Shown: piece after piece, positions 7,266-14,730 of the stretch
Numbering within the stretch: the first letter of the stretch is position 1
How the letters are laid out: every line of letters starts with the position of its first letter
Virus record (IMG/VR): IMGVR_UViG_3300025785_000041
Coordinates: 1 to 37,037 of that record
Reading direction: 5' to 3' (one strand)
Source of the DNA: a virus
DNA length: 37,037 bases
Translations under genes and position numbers: made by a program
Notes under the pieces: generated by a model
The model's database searches: none
Told to the model about the DNA's origin: nothing
What the model saw: only the letters and a program-made list of their open reading frames with translations

Positions 7266-7763
7266 TTATACTATAGAAAAATCAAAAACTAAAGTAATTC
7301 GGTTATCTTTAGCTTCAGGGGTACCAACTGTACCGTGTGGAATTTCTCTTGGATAAATCAAAATATCATTTTCTTGGACTTCAACTGTAGGTTGATCCCC
7401 GCTATCATCGACAATAAAATATGTTGGATTGTGATCCAGTGTATATCGAATATAATGTATAGCAGTAAACCCGTGTCCAGAAGTTTCAATGTTATGGTTA
7501 TGTGTGTCAATCCATTCCCCAGGCTTATAGTTATTAACCCATGCTTGATGAGGCTCGATTGTTCCCGAAATTCCTAATTCTGATTTTAGTTGCTCTATAA
7601 TTTCAGAATATAATTCAACCGTACTTTTCAAATCAAAACCAGAAATTGGGTTTGCAAATGTCGATGAGAATTTGTTTGATATGTCGGTTAGTATTCGTTG
7701 TTTTATAGTATCGTTTACTACTTGCGTTTTGAATAATTTATAATCACCTAATTGTAAAATCAT
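7266..7763 (-). CDS. 2OG-Fe(II) oxygenase-like protein (short TIGR02466-type)
   Basis: A 165-residue protein, the shortest of the oxygenase set. The core is complete: H88-N89-H90 (WIDTHNHNIE), a strand AIHYIRYTL, the distal H143 (YPREIPHGTVG) and R155 in NRITLVFDF. The usual PTPIY N-terminus is reduced to LGDYKLFKTQVV. A good Shine-Dalgarno (GGAG, 5 nt before ATG) supports the start at 7763. It lies 7 nt before the halogenase start and 10 nt after the preceding oxygenase, in the middle of the leftward block. Substrate unknown. Confidence 0.83.
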   Translation of the reverse strand: MILQLGDYKLFKTQVVNDTIKQRILTDISNKFSSTFANPISGFDLKSTVELYSEIIEQLKSELGISGTIEPHQAWVNNYKPGEWIDTHNHNIETSGHGFTAIHYIRYTLDHNPTYFIVDDSGDQPTVEVQENDILIYPREIPHGTVGTPEAKDNRITLVFDFSIV

Positions 7764-7773
7764 GTTTTACTCC

Positions 7774-8394
7774 TTAAAAGTTTAGTGCGATAGTGATTCG
7801 CGGATCTGTATTTTGGCACATAGGTACCATATGTTTGAGATATGATCTAAAAATTATCAGTGTTCCTGGTTTTGGATTGTATGAACAATACTGGAAACTG
7901 TTAGGATTTTCAGATGAAACGTTATTAAGCGGCATCATATCTGGTTCTAGAGGGCTTTGAAAATAAATTCCACTAGAGCCCTCTGGCATACTAGCGTAAT
8001 ACACTGCGCTGATTGTGCAAGCCGCATGTGCGTGGTATTCTTGATAAGAGTATTTGTAAGAAATATTTGCCCACGCATCTTGACATTTATATTGATGTTC
8101 AGATCCTAGACAAGTAGCATATTCATTTACATGTTTTTCAACTGATTTTATTAATAAATTAAAACTGTTATCGGATAACAAATTTAATGTTCCGAGGGTG
8201 TTGTATGTATTACATAACCAGCCACTTCCGCCCTTGGGGATTTTTTGTTCAATATCAAGACATCGATCAACAATGTCTTGATTTTGGTCAACAGAAATCA
8301 CATCTTCGGATACATATATCGAAGTAGGAAACCATTGATGCATACTATATTGCTTTGCATCTTTGGTTGTGTTGTTCCAATGATTTATTTGCAT
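7774..8394 (-). CDS. 2OG-Fe(II) oxygenase-like protein (TIGR02466-type)
   Basis: A 206-residue protein with the family start QWFPTSIYVSE (20-30). Probable ligands are H121-A122-H123 (YHAHAACTISAVYY), then H188 (SYLKHMVPM) and R199 in PRITIALNF, which is also the C-terminus. Compared with the 127-717 product it has a longer loop after the first histidines (EGSSGIYFQSPLEP...). It follows the PWYF-type oxygenase at 8397 by 2 nt. The same two subfamilies sit side by side at 127-1301 on the other strand. Confidence 0.85.
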   Translation of the reverse strand: MQINHWNNTTKDAKQYSMHQWFPTSIYVSEDVISVDQNQDIVDRCLDIEQKIPKGGSGWLCNTYNTLGTLNLLSDNSFNLLIKSVEKHVNEYATCLGSEHQYKCQDAWANISYKYSYQEYHAHAACTISAVYYASMPEGSSGIYFQSPLEPDMMPLNNVSSENPNSFQYCSYNPKPGTLIIFRSYLKHMVPMCQNTDPRITIALNF

Positions 8395-8396
8395 TG

Positions 8397-8975
8397 TTAC
8401 CCTATATTAAAATTTATTATGCATCTTCTTCCAACATCTGGATTTGAACTTGCGTGGTAGAATCTTCCATCAAAAATAACAACTCTACCTTTTTTTGGAG
8501 TTACTTCTTTTCGTATTGGCAGGTTATCTATAGTATTTATAGTGTCCTGATCGTAGTCGTTGATAGTTTTATCAACAAATACAGTATTTCCTGTGGAATC
8601 GTGAATATAATATAAGACAGAAATATGCGGATCTAGTAAGTCTACATGTAATAAGTTTCTCGTATTATGCGCAGGTAAAGTCATAAACGCTCGACCATAA
8701 TAAAATTTATTAGGAACAAAAGAAATATGCGCACATGCTTCATAAGCTAACGGCAATAAAAAATCTGTAATTTTGCTAATACTGCCGTTTCTATTGCAAA
8801 ACTGATGAGAAAAACCAAAAGTATCTCCTTCTAACTGAGAATAGTCTTTTGATTTTTTACTGATACTAGAAACAAAATACCAAGGGAACGCTGGATCGTG
8901 CATGATACGAGCTTCAATAGCATCTTGATAGTTTTTACTTATTGCATCATCTATAACAACAATATCATTAATCAT
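8397..8975 (-). CDS. 2OG-Fe(II) oxygenase-like protein, paralogue of the 714-1301 product
   Basis: A 192-residue oxygenase. FPWYF (30-34) is the subfamily N-terminal mark. Predicted ligands are H110-V111-D112 (LLHVDLLD) and H174 (IFDGRFYHASS), with R183/R184 in RRCIINFN as the 2OG contact. Motifs, spacing and length match the product of 714-1301, so these are paralogues in opposite orientation. It is the first gene of the leftward block and reads away from a 66-bp divergent gap. No good Shine-Dalgarno is visible before its ATG. A TATAAATA late-type motif (8534-8541, leftward) lies inside the gene, 140 bp before the next start, and may be fortuitous. Confidence 0.85.
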   Translation of the reverse strand: MINDIVVIDDAISKNYQDAIEARIMHDPAFPWYFVSSISKKSKDYSQLEGDTFGFSHQFCNRNGSISKITDFLLPLAYEACAHISFVPNKFYYGRAFMTLPAHNTRNLLHVDLLDPHISVLYYIHDSTGNTVFVDKTINDYDQDTINTIDNLPIRKEVTPKKGRVVIFDGRFYHASSNPDVGRRCIINFNIG

Positions 8976-9041
8976 GCAGTACTTATGTCAGATCTATATA
9001 TCATCAAAAATTTTATCATTAAATATTAAAAAGGAGAACAT
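8976..9041. promoter_or_regulatory. Divergent intergenic gap, probable promoter region
   Basis: A 66-bp, very AT-rich gap between the leftward gene starting at 8975 and the rightward gene starting at 9042. It is the only divergent junction in the window and so should hold promoters for both sides. A strong ribosome site AAGGAG (9031-9036) serves the rightward gene. No clear consensus promoter was found; ATTAAATA at about 9019-9026 is only a partial match to the late motif. Confidence 0.4.
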
Positions 9042-9647
9042 ATGGTTTATCATTGGTGGTTAGAAAATTCGATTGTAGAAAACTTTTGCTATATGTATAA
9101 TGTTTTTTCAGAAGAAGAAATTGAAAAAATAATTGAAATCGGTAATAATCCAGAATTTTCTACTCCAGATACGCCTAGAGTAGGAACAGGAGAAGCAGAA
9201 GGTGAAGGACATAATATTGACTCTAAAATTAGAGAATGTAACTTATCTTGGATTCGCAGTGACATATCAGAAATATATTGGATTTTTGAAAAAATAGTAG
9301 ATCATGTACACATGGCAAACAATCGATTTTTTAAATATGATTTAGATTATGTTCAAAATCTACAGTTTACCAAATATAATCTTGGAGATTTTTATGCATC
9401 GCATATAGACATGTCTTATAAAAGTCCACGTGCTAGAAAATTAAGTTTTACTATTCAGCTTGATGACGAAGAGAGTTATGAAGGAGGAGATGTTCTATTG
9501 TATTCTAGTAGTAAACCGCATCTTGTTGCTAGGAAAAAAGGAGCAATGACTGTTTTTCCTTCGTACACATTGCATGAAGTTAAGCCCGTAACAAAGGGCG
9601 TTCGTCACGCCCTTGTTGGTTGGATTTGCGGTCCTAATTTTAAGTAA
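9042..9647 (+). CDS. 2OG-Fe(II) oxygenase, prolyl-4-hydroxylase-like (PKHD type)
   Basis: A 201-residue protein of the P4H/PKHD type (PF13640-like). NLQFTKYNLGDFYASHID (106-123) holds the iron motif H121-I122-D123. RKLSFTIQLDDEESYEGGD (132-150) is the classic strand-turn with EGGD. PSYTLHEVKPVTKGVRHAL (173-191) gives distal H178 and R188. This is the best-matched member of the set to characterised hydroxylases, some of which act on protein side chains or free amino acids. The N-terminal Trp-rich stretch (VYHWWLENSIVENF) is unusual. AAGGAG 5 nt before the ATG is a strong start signal. It stands alone on the plus strand and converges on the adhesin gene. Confidence 0.88.
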   Translation: MVYHWWLENSIVENFCYMYNVFSEEEIEKIIEIGNNPEFSTPDTPRVGTGEAEGEGHNIDSKIRECNLSWIRSDISEIYWIFEKIVDHVHMANNRFFKYDLDYVQNLQFTKYNLGDFYASHIDMSYKSPRARKLSFTIQLDDEESYEGGDVLLYSSSKPHLVARKKGAMTVFPSYTLHEVKPVTKGVRHALVGWICGPNFK

Positions 9648-9663
9648 TTTAATAATAAATTAC
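9644..9663. terminator. Hairpin on a convergent gene junction (possible bidirectional terminator)
   Basis: GTAATTTA (9644-9651) and TAAATTAC (9656-9663) form a perfect 8-bp stem with a 4-nt loop. It spans the stop codons of the rightward oxygenase (9645-9647) and the leftward adhesin (9649-9651). It is AT-rich with no U-tract, so termination would be weak; the position matches that of the hairpin at 3957-3979. Confidence 0.45.
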
Positions 9664-10650
9664 AACACGTCCCGGAGATCCATTGGTAACACTGCCCTGA
9701 TTAACGTCATTTCCGCCTTGTCCAGCGGCTGCTCGATCGATATCAGCTTCACCGCCGGGCGCTTGTCCTGAACCTTGAATCGTTTGTCCGTTAGTAACGT
9801 AAGTTCCGTTAATATATCCAGAGCCGCCACCACCGCCACCCATATCTAAGGGTTCAGTGTAATAGCCTGCACCGCCGCCATACCAACCACCGCCACCGCC
9901 TGCACCATATGAAACGTTGCAGTTAGATCCAGACATTGCGCCGCCAGTACCACCGTTACCAGTACCACCAGTAGTTTGTGTTCCACCGTTACCCCAGTCG
10001 TTACCGTAGTTTGCTGAACCGTTCTGACCACAAGACCCACCGCCAGCGCCACCACGTGTTGATCCTGGATTACGATTTGCGCCTCCGCCTCCACCACCAC
10101 CTGCAATTAAAATGGCATTACCCGTCGAGCCGTTAAAGGTTCCGCCGCTGAATACTGTGCCTCCAGAATATACATAAATTCCTGACTGGCCGCCACCTGA
10201 ACCTGGGCCCCATCCATTGGCAGCTTGGCCTCCTCCGCCATAAGTGCGTGATGAACTTTGGGTATTTCCGCCGCCGCCGACTACGATAGTATAGTTAGTA
10301 CCACCGTTGGTACTAATAGTACCACTTGAAAATCCGCCGCCGCCGCCTGATCCACCGCCTGACCAGCCACTGATATTACCGCCACCACCGCCTGCTCCCC
10401 AGACTTTTACATAAATGGTAGTTACGCCAGTTGGTACAGTAAATGTCTGATCGCCGCCGTTATAGGTAAAAATTGTTTTTTGTAAAGGAAATGGTTGCCA
10501 AGCTGATCCGTTATATTGCTCTAATCTAGCAACGTCTGTATTATATCTAATCATGCCAGTTGAGGGCGAGCCGGGGCGTTGTGCTGTTGTTCCCGAAGGT
10601 AACTGAATATAACCTGTATCGTTAATCGTAAGTGATTGTACTGTTGCCAT
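9649..10650 (-). CDS. Glycine-rich tail adhesin
   Basis: A 333-residue virion protein. Residues 1-54 carry the phage fibre motif RPGSPSTGMIRYNTD...EQYNGSAW, shared with two other genes in the window. A strand-rich linker (QTFTVPTGVTTIYVKVWG) leads into about 230 residues dominated by poly-Gly runs alternating with polar loops, then a short beta C-terminus PGRVVIYY. Such glycine-rich sandwiches occur at the tips of T-even-type long tail fibres (gp38 adhesins) and related marine phage proteins, where loops between glycine helices contact the receptor. The resemblance is by composition and layout, not alignment. GGAG 7 nt before the ATG supports the start. It is the last gene of the leftward virion operon. 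Confidence 0.8.
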   Translation of the reverse strand: MATVQSLTINDTGYIQLPSGTTAQRPGSPSTGMIRYNTDVARLEQYNGSAWQPFPLQKTIFTYNGGDQTFTVPTGVTTIYVKVWGAGGGGGNISGWSGGGSGGGGGFSSGTISTNGGTNYTIVVGGGGNTQSSSRTYGGGGQAANGWGPGSGGGQSGIYVYSGGTVFSGGTFNGSTGNAILIAGGGGGGGANRNPGSTRGGAGGGSCGQNGSANYGNDWGNGGTQTTGGTGNGGTGGAMSGSNCNVSYGAGGGGGWYGGGAGYYTEPLDMGGGGGGSGYINGTYVTNGQTIQGSGQAPGGEADIDRAAAGQGGNDVNQGSVTNGSPGRVVIYY

Positions 10651-10668
10651 TATCTAACTCCGTTTTCT

Positions 10669-11097
10669 TTATTTTGTATCATCTGTGTTATTTTGACCTG
10701 CATATTCCAAAGGATGACGATCTTCAATCATTTTTCGCATGTGCAACATCATTCTATGCGGATGTAGTGATTCGTGATCGTCTTCGACTGGAGGATATGG
10801 TGTATTAGCTACATATTCTTCAAGGGTAATTACACCATCGTGTAAATCTTGTGTATTTTTAGCCAATAACTGTGCATATTCATCTACATCAGTATCGTCA
10901 TGCCCTATAAATTTTTCAGCATGTTCGATATATTTTTCTAAGCTAGTACGAGGCGGGCGCATTGGCACCATTAATCCGTCAACAGCCTTTCTAAAAAGAT
11001 TACCTTTTTCATCTGTATAAAATAAGCCGTGCGGTTCGTCTGTTTGTTTAAAAACATCACCATTTGCATCTGTAAAAAATAGTTGGTTATCTGACAT
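10669..11097 (-). CDS. Small acidic protein of unknown function
   Basis: A 142-residue, Asp/Glu-rich protein not recognised as a family. The first 40 residues contain two similar units, NQLFFTDANGDVFKQTDEPHG and LFYTDEKGNLFRKAVDG, an apparent internal duplication of a beta-hairpin-like segment. The rest is predicted helical and charged (TSLEKYIEHAEKFIGHDD..., TLEEYV, MMLHMRKMIEDRHPLEY). It starts 11 nt inside the lectin-fibre gene and ends 18 nt before the adhesin gene, so it lies between two receptor-binding proteins. A fibre-assembly chaperone or fibre connector is possible from position alone. There is no signal peptide or membrane segment. Confidence 0.75.
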   Translation of the reverse strand: MSDNQLFFTDANGDVFKQTDEPHGLFYTDEKGNLFRKAVDGLMVPMRPPRTSLEKYIEHAEKFIGHDDTDVDEYAQLLAKNTQDLHDGVITLEEYVANTPYPPVEDDHESLHPHRMMLHMRKMIEDRHPLEYAGQNNTDDTK

Positions 11098-12214
11098 AGA
11101 TTATACATCTCACTGAGCGATTTACACCATTGCGGTTTTGACAACAGTTGATTTGGTCGCCTGCTGAGTAATAAGGGGTCCCAATACCTGCACTGATATC
11201 GTCTGAACCGTTCGCGCCGTTTGGGAACGAGCCGCCACCGTTTTCGTTGTAGCCAAATCCCCAACGAGTGTTAAGGTTGTCCTGCCAATTAAATCCGTAA
11301 AAGTGTATGTCAGCTTGACTAGACCACTGTCCGTAAGCAGGACCTCCAATAAAATTTTCAGCATCTTGAAGATAGTATCTAGTTTTTTGATTAAAATGTT
11401 GTAATAATGTAATACGAGAACCACCGGGTGTTGCCCATCCTGGGCTTAATCCAGGCTGATCCGTAGTTCCAGTACCTTGACCGGATCCGTATGTGGGACC
11501 AACAGTTGATGCATTGTTGAAATTATTTTCTACCCATGCGTACTGACCGTAACCTGGAATACTTCCGCCATTGCTTAAGTCTGGAAATACCGCCATAATA
11601 TCTTTAGCTAGATAATAGTTGTACAAGTTAAATTTTGCATCTCCGTCATTTTGATTCCAATAACTGCTATTATCATTTAATACGTTATTACTAGTCCAGT
11701 AGCTTGACCCGTAGGTAAAAGTACTACCACGAGTCATTTTCATAGCCATCATCCATCCACCGCCAGCAGCCGCTTGATTCATTAGACAATATACCTGTGT
11801 TGCTCCAAGTCCTGGAACATTAATCCAGTAAACTCCGTCGCCTGCACCAGGATTATAGGCTTTAATTTCTAATGCGCTAGCCGCAGGATTTCCGCTACTT
11901 TGCCCAACACCCGCGGCATAATTTGTAGGTGTATGTGTTTGCGCAGGCCCTTGTGGAAATAATTGAGGACGTTGTATTGGATTATACCACTGCGATGTAG
12001 AACTGGAACCGGGAGTTGAGGTTCCAGTTTGTCCACCAGAAGGTGGCCAGTAAGTGGCATTAGAGTAAAATTCAAAGTTATTATAATCGGTGTTATAACG
12101 CAAACCGCCATTTGCGGCAGCACCTAAGTTGCCAGTACTTCGCTGACCAGTATTACCGTTAACCAGTGCAGATGCACTAGTTTGTTGAATTAAAGTATTC
12201 TTAAACGTTGCCAT
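11087..12214 (-). CDS. Tail fibre with fibrinogen/intelectin-like lectin domain
   Basis: A 375-residue protein. Residues 1-57 resemble the phage fibre attachment motif (GLRYNTDYNNFEFYSN). A Ser/Thr/Gly/Pro linker follows (58-110). From about 114 the sequence ALEIKAYNPGAGDGVYWINV, then QVYCLMNQAAAGGGWMMAMK (140-159), has the G-x-Y-W...V-Y-C...GGGW layout of fibrinogen-C or X-type (intelectin) lectins. Tyr/Trp/Asn-rich loops follow, and a C-terminal INCCQNRNGVNRSVRCIIY ends the fold much as those lectins do. Such domains bind sugars, so receptor recognition is likely. The start overlaps the S74 fibre stop by one base (TAATG). Fold call rests on motif pattern; it could be a different Cys-rich phage adhesin. 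Confidence 0.75.
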   Translation of the reverse strand: MATFKNTLIQQTSASALVNGNTGQRSTGNLGAAANGGLRYNTDYNNFEFYSNATYWPPSGGQTGTSTPGSSSTSQWYNPIQRPQLFPQGPAQTHTPTNYAAGVGQSSGNPAASALEIKAYNPGAGDGVYWINVPGLGATQVYCLMNQAAAGGGWMMAMKMTRGSTFTYGSSYWTSNNVLNDNSSYWNQNDGDAKFNLYNYYLAKDIMAVFPDLSNGGSIPGYGQYAWVENNFNNASTVGPTYGSGQGTGTTDQPGLSPGWATPGGSRITLLQHFNQKTRYYLQDAENFIGGPAYGQWSSQADIHFYGFNWQDNLNTRWGFGYNENGGGSFPNGANGSDDISAGIGTPYYSAGDQINCCQNRNGVNRSVRCIIYVR

Positions 12215-13311
12215 TAATTCTTACCTTTTTTACTTTTTTTGCCTTTTAGTTCGTTGATTTCTGCTTGTAAAGTTTTAATACACTCGATCAAATACACACT
12301 TACTTTTGTATAATGAATACCGTAAGGTTTACCTTTTTCATCCAGTGCTACTAAATCTGGAGCATGTTTATAAACTTCTTCAGCAATTAAACCAGCTTCG
12401 TGTTTTTTAGTATCTTTACGATCGTAAGTTACACCAGTTAATTGTAGTATTGCATCTAATGCCCCTGCAATAGGATTGATATTTTCTTTAAATGTAATAC
12501 TTGAAGTTTCAACAAATCCAACGGTGTATATTGTACCGCTGACACCCAAGCCACCGCTAACTAACAATGTATTAGATGAATCTGTTGCTGTAGTACCCTG
12601 TGTATTTCTTGTGAATGCTGTTGCGGCATTTGATTGTAAAGTTGTAAAATATCCAGCGGCACGTGTGGTATTTCCTATTATCACGTTGTCAATGGTATTA
12701 GTTGTTCCTGCAGGTGCTACGACTAGTGTACCAGTTCCGCTTGGACTAATTGTTACACTAGTATTTGCTGGACTTAGAGTAACTGTACTGTTAGCATTTA
12801 ATGTAGTAAATGCGCCGGTGCCGCGAGTAGTAGCACCAATATTCATATTGTCTATTGTACCAGTAGTACCTGCGGTTGGACTAGCAATAACTACCTGGCC
12901 TCCAGATGCGGTTGGACTAATCGTAACTACTGCACCTGCTGGAGTTAAGTTAACTGTTGAAGTTGCGGTTAGTGTACTGGCCGCAACTGGTCCGCCACCT
13001 GCGGCTATTTGTGTCCAGTTTTGTCCATCTGAATATAGAATTGATGTAGAATTAGCTGAGATGTTTTGGGTAGTAGCCGTAGTTAATCCAGGGCCTTGAA
13101 TACTACCACCATTAGCAGTAGTCTGTAACGTAGAGGTTGAGCCACTACTATTGTAAAATACGATATTGCCACCGTTATACAACGCAGGATTAGGAAGTTG
13201 TACGGCAACACCTCCAGCAGTGATTTCGCTAAACACACCTTGTCCAGGTGTTAACAGAGTAGTTCCTGCTGAAATACTCGCTGATGATATTACACTATTA
13301 TAACGTCCCAT
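12214..13311 (-). CDS. Tail fibre/spike with C-terminal S74 intramolecular chaperone
   Basis: A 365-residue fibre. Residues about 116-228 contain two tandem units of roughly 54 residues. Each has a TVxLxPA...VTISP stretch and ends in TIDNxxIGxTTRxxGxFTTL (152-171 and 206-225), a unit common in marine phage fibres. Residues 270-356 are an endosialidase-type chaperone (Peptidase_S74, PF13884): SSITFKENI (270-278), DAILQLTGVTYDRKD, GLIAEEV (307-313) and a coiled coil (SVYLIECIKTLQAEINELK). In characterised members this domain drives trimer folding and then cuts itself off just before the conserved Ser (here S270 or S271) with help from a Lys (K275 is the candidate). A Lys-rich tail (KGKKSKKGKN) follows. 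GAGAG lies before the ATG. Confidence 0.88.
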   Translation of the reverse strand: MGRYNSVISSASISAGTTLLTPGQGVFSEITAGGVAVQLPNPALYNGGNIVFYNSSGSTSTLQTTANGGSIQGPGLTTATTQNISANSTSILYSDGQNWTQIAAGGGPVAASTLTATSTVNLTPAGAVVTISPTASGGQVVIASPTAGTTGTIDNMNIGATTRGTGAFTTLNANSTVTLSPANTSVTISPSGTGTLVVAPAGTTNTIDNVIIGNTTRAAGYFTTLQSNAATAFTRNTQGTTATDSSNTLLVSGGLGVSGTIYTVGFVETSSITFKENINPIAGALDAILQLTGVTYDRKDTKKHEAGLIAEEVYKHAPDLVALDEKGKPYGIHYTKVSVYLIECIKTLQAEINELKGKKSKKGKN

Positions 13312-13329
13312 TTGTTGTCTCTCTTAAAA

Positions 13330-13701
13330 TTATGATGTAGATGTTTCAATGCCGTAGATGTTTAAGTTAACAGCACCCGTAGGTGTACCTACACCGCCTG
13401 CGCCCCCAGAACTGCCTACAATAAAGTTTTTGCCAGCATCAACAACAATACCTGTACGTTCAAATACACCGTACGGAGCAATAGTTGTTTGGTATTCTAG
13501 ACATTCGCTTGCTTGCGGGGCCGAGTTTGTACTTGTACCAATATACAATCTAATAGTCTGTGCCGCACTACTAGTATTGGTGAATGAAATATTATATACT
13601 CCATAATAACCTGTTGGTACTGTATAGTATACTGGGTTTAACGTTGCAATGTTAGCCGCTGTTTGAGCTTGTGTAAATTTAATTCCTGATCCTGCTGCCA
13701 T
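13330..13701 (-). CDS. Small beta-rich virion protein
   Basis: A 123-residue protein with alternating hydrophobic and Thr/Ser/Asn residues, consistent with a beta-sandwich: VYYTVPTGYYGVYNISFTN, then QTIRLYIGTS, and GKNFIVGSSGG near the end. No enzyme motif. It resembles in style the 110-residue product at 35232-35564, which sits at the other end of the giant-gene pair; both read like small collar, decoration or fibre-connector proteins. GGAG before the ATG supports the start. It lies 21 nt after the 4130-residue giant gene and 18 nt before the S74 fibre gene, in the same operon. Specific function not recognised. Confidence 0.75.
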   Translation of the reverse strand: MAAGSGIKFTQAQTAANIATLNPVYYTVPTGYYGVYNISFTNTSSAAQTIRLYIGTSTNSAPQASECLEYQTTIAPYGVFERTGIVVDAGKNFIVGSSGGAGGVGTPTGAVNLNIYGIETSTS

Positions 13702-13722
13702 ATTATTTCTCCAATTTTATGT

Positions 13723-14730
13723 TTATTTCTGTCCAAAGAATAAAAGTGCTATCGGTGCGCCATCGACACCACCGGTAAACGTCATTTTACTTGTTACATA
13801 GATTTGATTTCCTGTCGTATTACTTATCGTATTGTTGGCAATTTGAATTTGCCCAGCTGTTAGTGTATTTACGTTCAAACTACTTGATCCACCACCAATT
13901 TGTGCTGTAATGTACGATTTAATAGCTTTTTGTGTTGGTACAACGTTATCGCTGTTAGCTGTAAAGTACGGATCCGTACTGAAACTAGTAATAGTTGCAG
14001 ATCCTGTACCAACACTTAAATTACCCAATGTCAAACTCTGCAATCCGCTTAGAGCAAACGCACTAGCGTTTAATGTAGCAGTACCAGTTGACTGTTGAAC
14101 TCCAAACAAGTTACCAACGTTGAAGTTACCGTCTTGGTCAGTACTTGTAAAGAACACACGGCCACCACCGTTTGGATAAGATTGGTTAGCTTGGATAGCA
14201 TTAGCCGAAGTTACATTGGGATAGTTAGTTTGTGTCTGATTACCTGAACCAATATACAAGAAGTCATGACCGGTTAAACGAACTTGACTATATTTCAATC
14301 TTGTAGTGATTAGTGTACCATTAGGCGGTGCAAGTAGTGTAGTTAATGCGGGATTAATTTGGAATGTTGCAGTATAATTGCCGGATATTCCTAAAATATT
14401 TGTTACCTGCACTAACTTGTACCATTGGGCACTTCCAGTGATTGTTGCAAATTGAACGTTTGCGCCGGCTGTTGGTATGCCATAAATTCCACTAACGTTT
14501 ATATAAGCACTATTCTGATATAAATCAGCATAGCCGTCGCCAAATGTACTTGCTGTAGCGGTAGTATTATTCAATCCTCTATTTTGGAAACTAGGATTTG
14601 CTAACACACCGTCGCTTGTACGTACACGAGTTGGCGCAGTATTGACTTTATTAGGATCAAGTTGTGTAACAATTGGGCCGGCAGTATAAATCATACCTAC
14701 AGGACTTGTAGTTGTTAATGCTACTGGAGT
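13723..14730 (-). other. Conserved C-terminal domain of giant protein A
   Basis: About 330 residues that align by eye with the end of B: YSQxRLTxHDFLYIGSG, then GGRVFFTSTDQDGNF, VGNLFGVQQSTGTATL, and TxNSDNVVPTQKAIKSYI. This is the best-conserved part of the pair and so probably the attachment, trimerisation or tip domain. Confidence 0.75.

Noticed and set aside
7253-7266. 14-bp palindrome across the halogenase start codon
   Set aside because: AT-rich palindromes of this length are expected a few times by chance in a window of this size, and no other regulatory sign accompanies it.
8534-8541. TATAAATA late-promoter match on the minus strand
   Set aside because: It lies inside the coding region of the 8397-8975 gene, and the short motif occurs by chance in AT-rich DNA; kept only as a note there.
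9846-10106. 86-residue overlapping frame in the adhesin gene
   Set aside because: An off-frame shadow of poly-Gly codons, with Val/Gln/Ala bias and no start signal.
10971-11424. 97- and 100-residue minus-strand frames across the lectin-fibre/acidic-protein junction
   Set aside because: They overlap two well-supported genes in other frames and have no recognisable features.
12476-13099. 207-residue open frame on the plus strand
   Set aside because: Antisense to the S74 fibre gene. Its Val/Pro/Ala-rich composition is a mirror of the Thr/Asn/Gly codons on the other strand.
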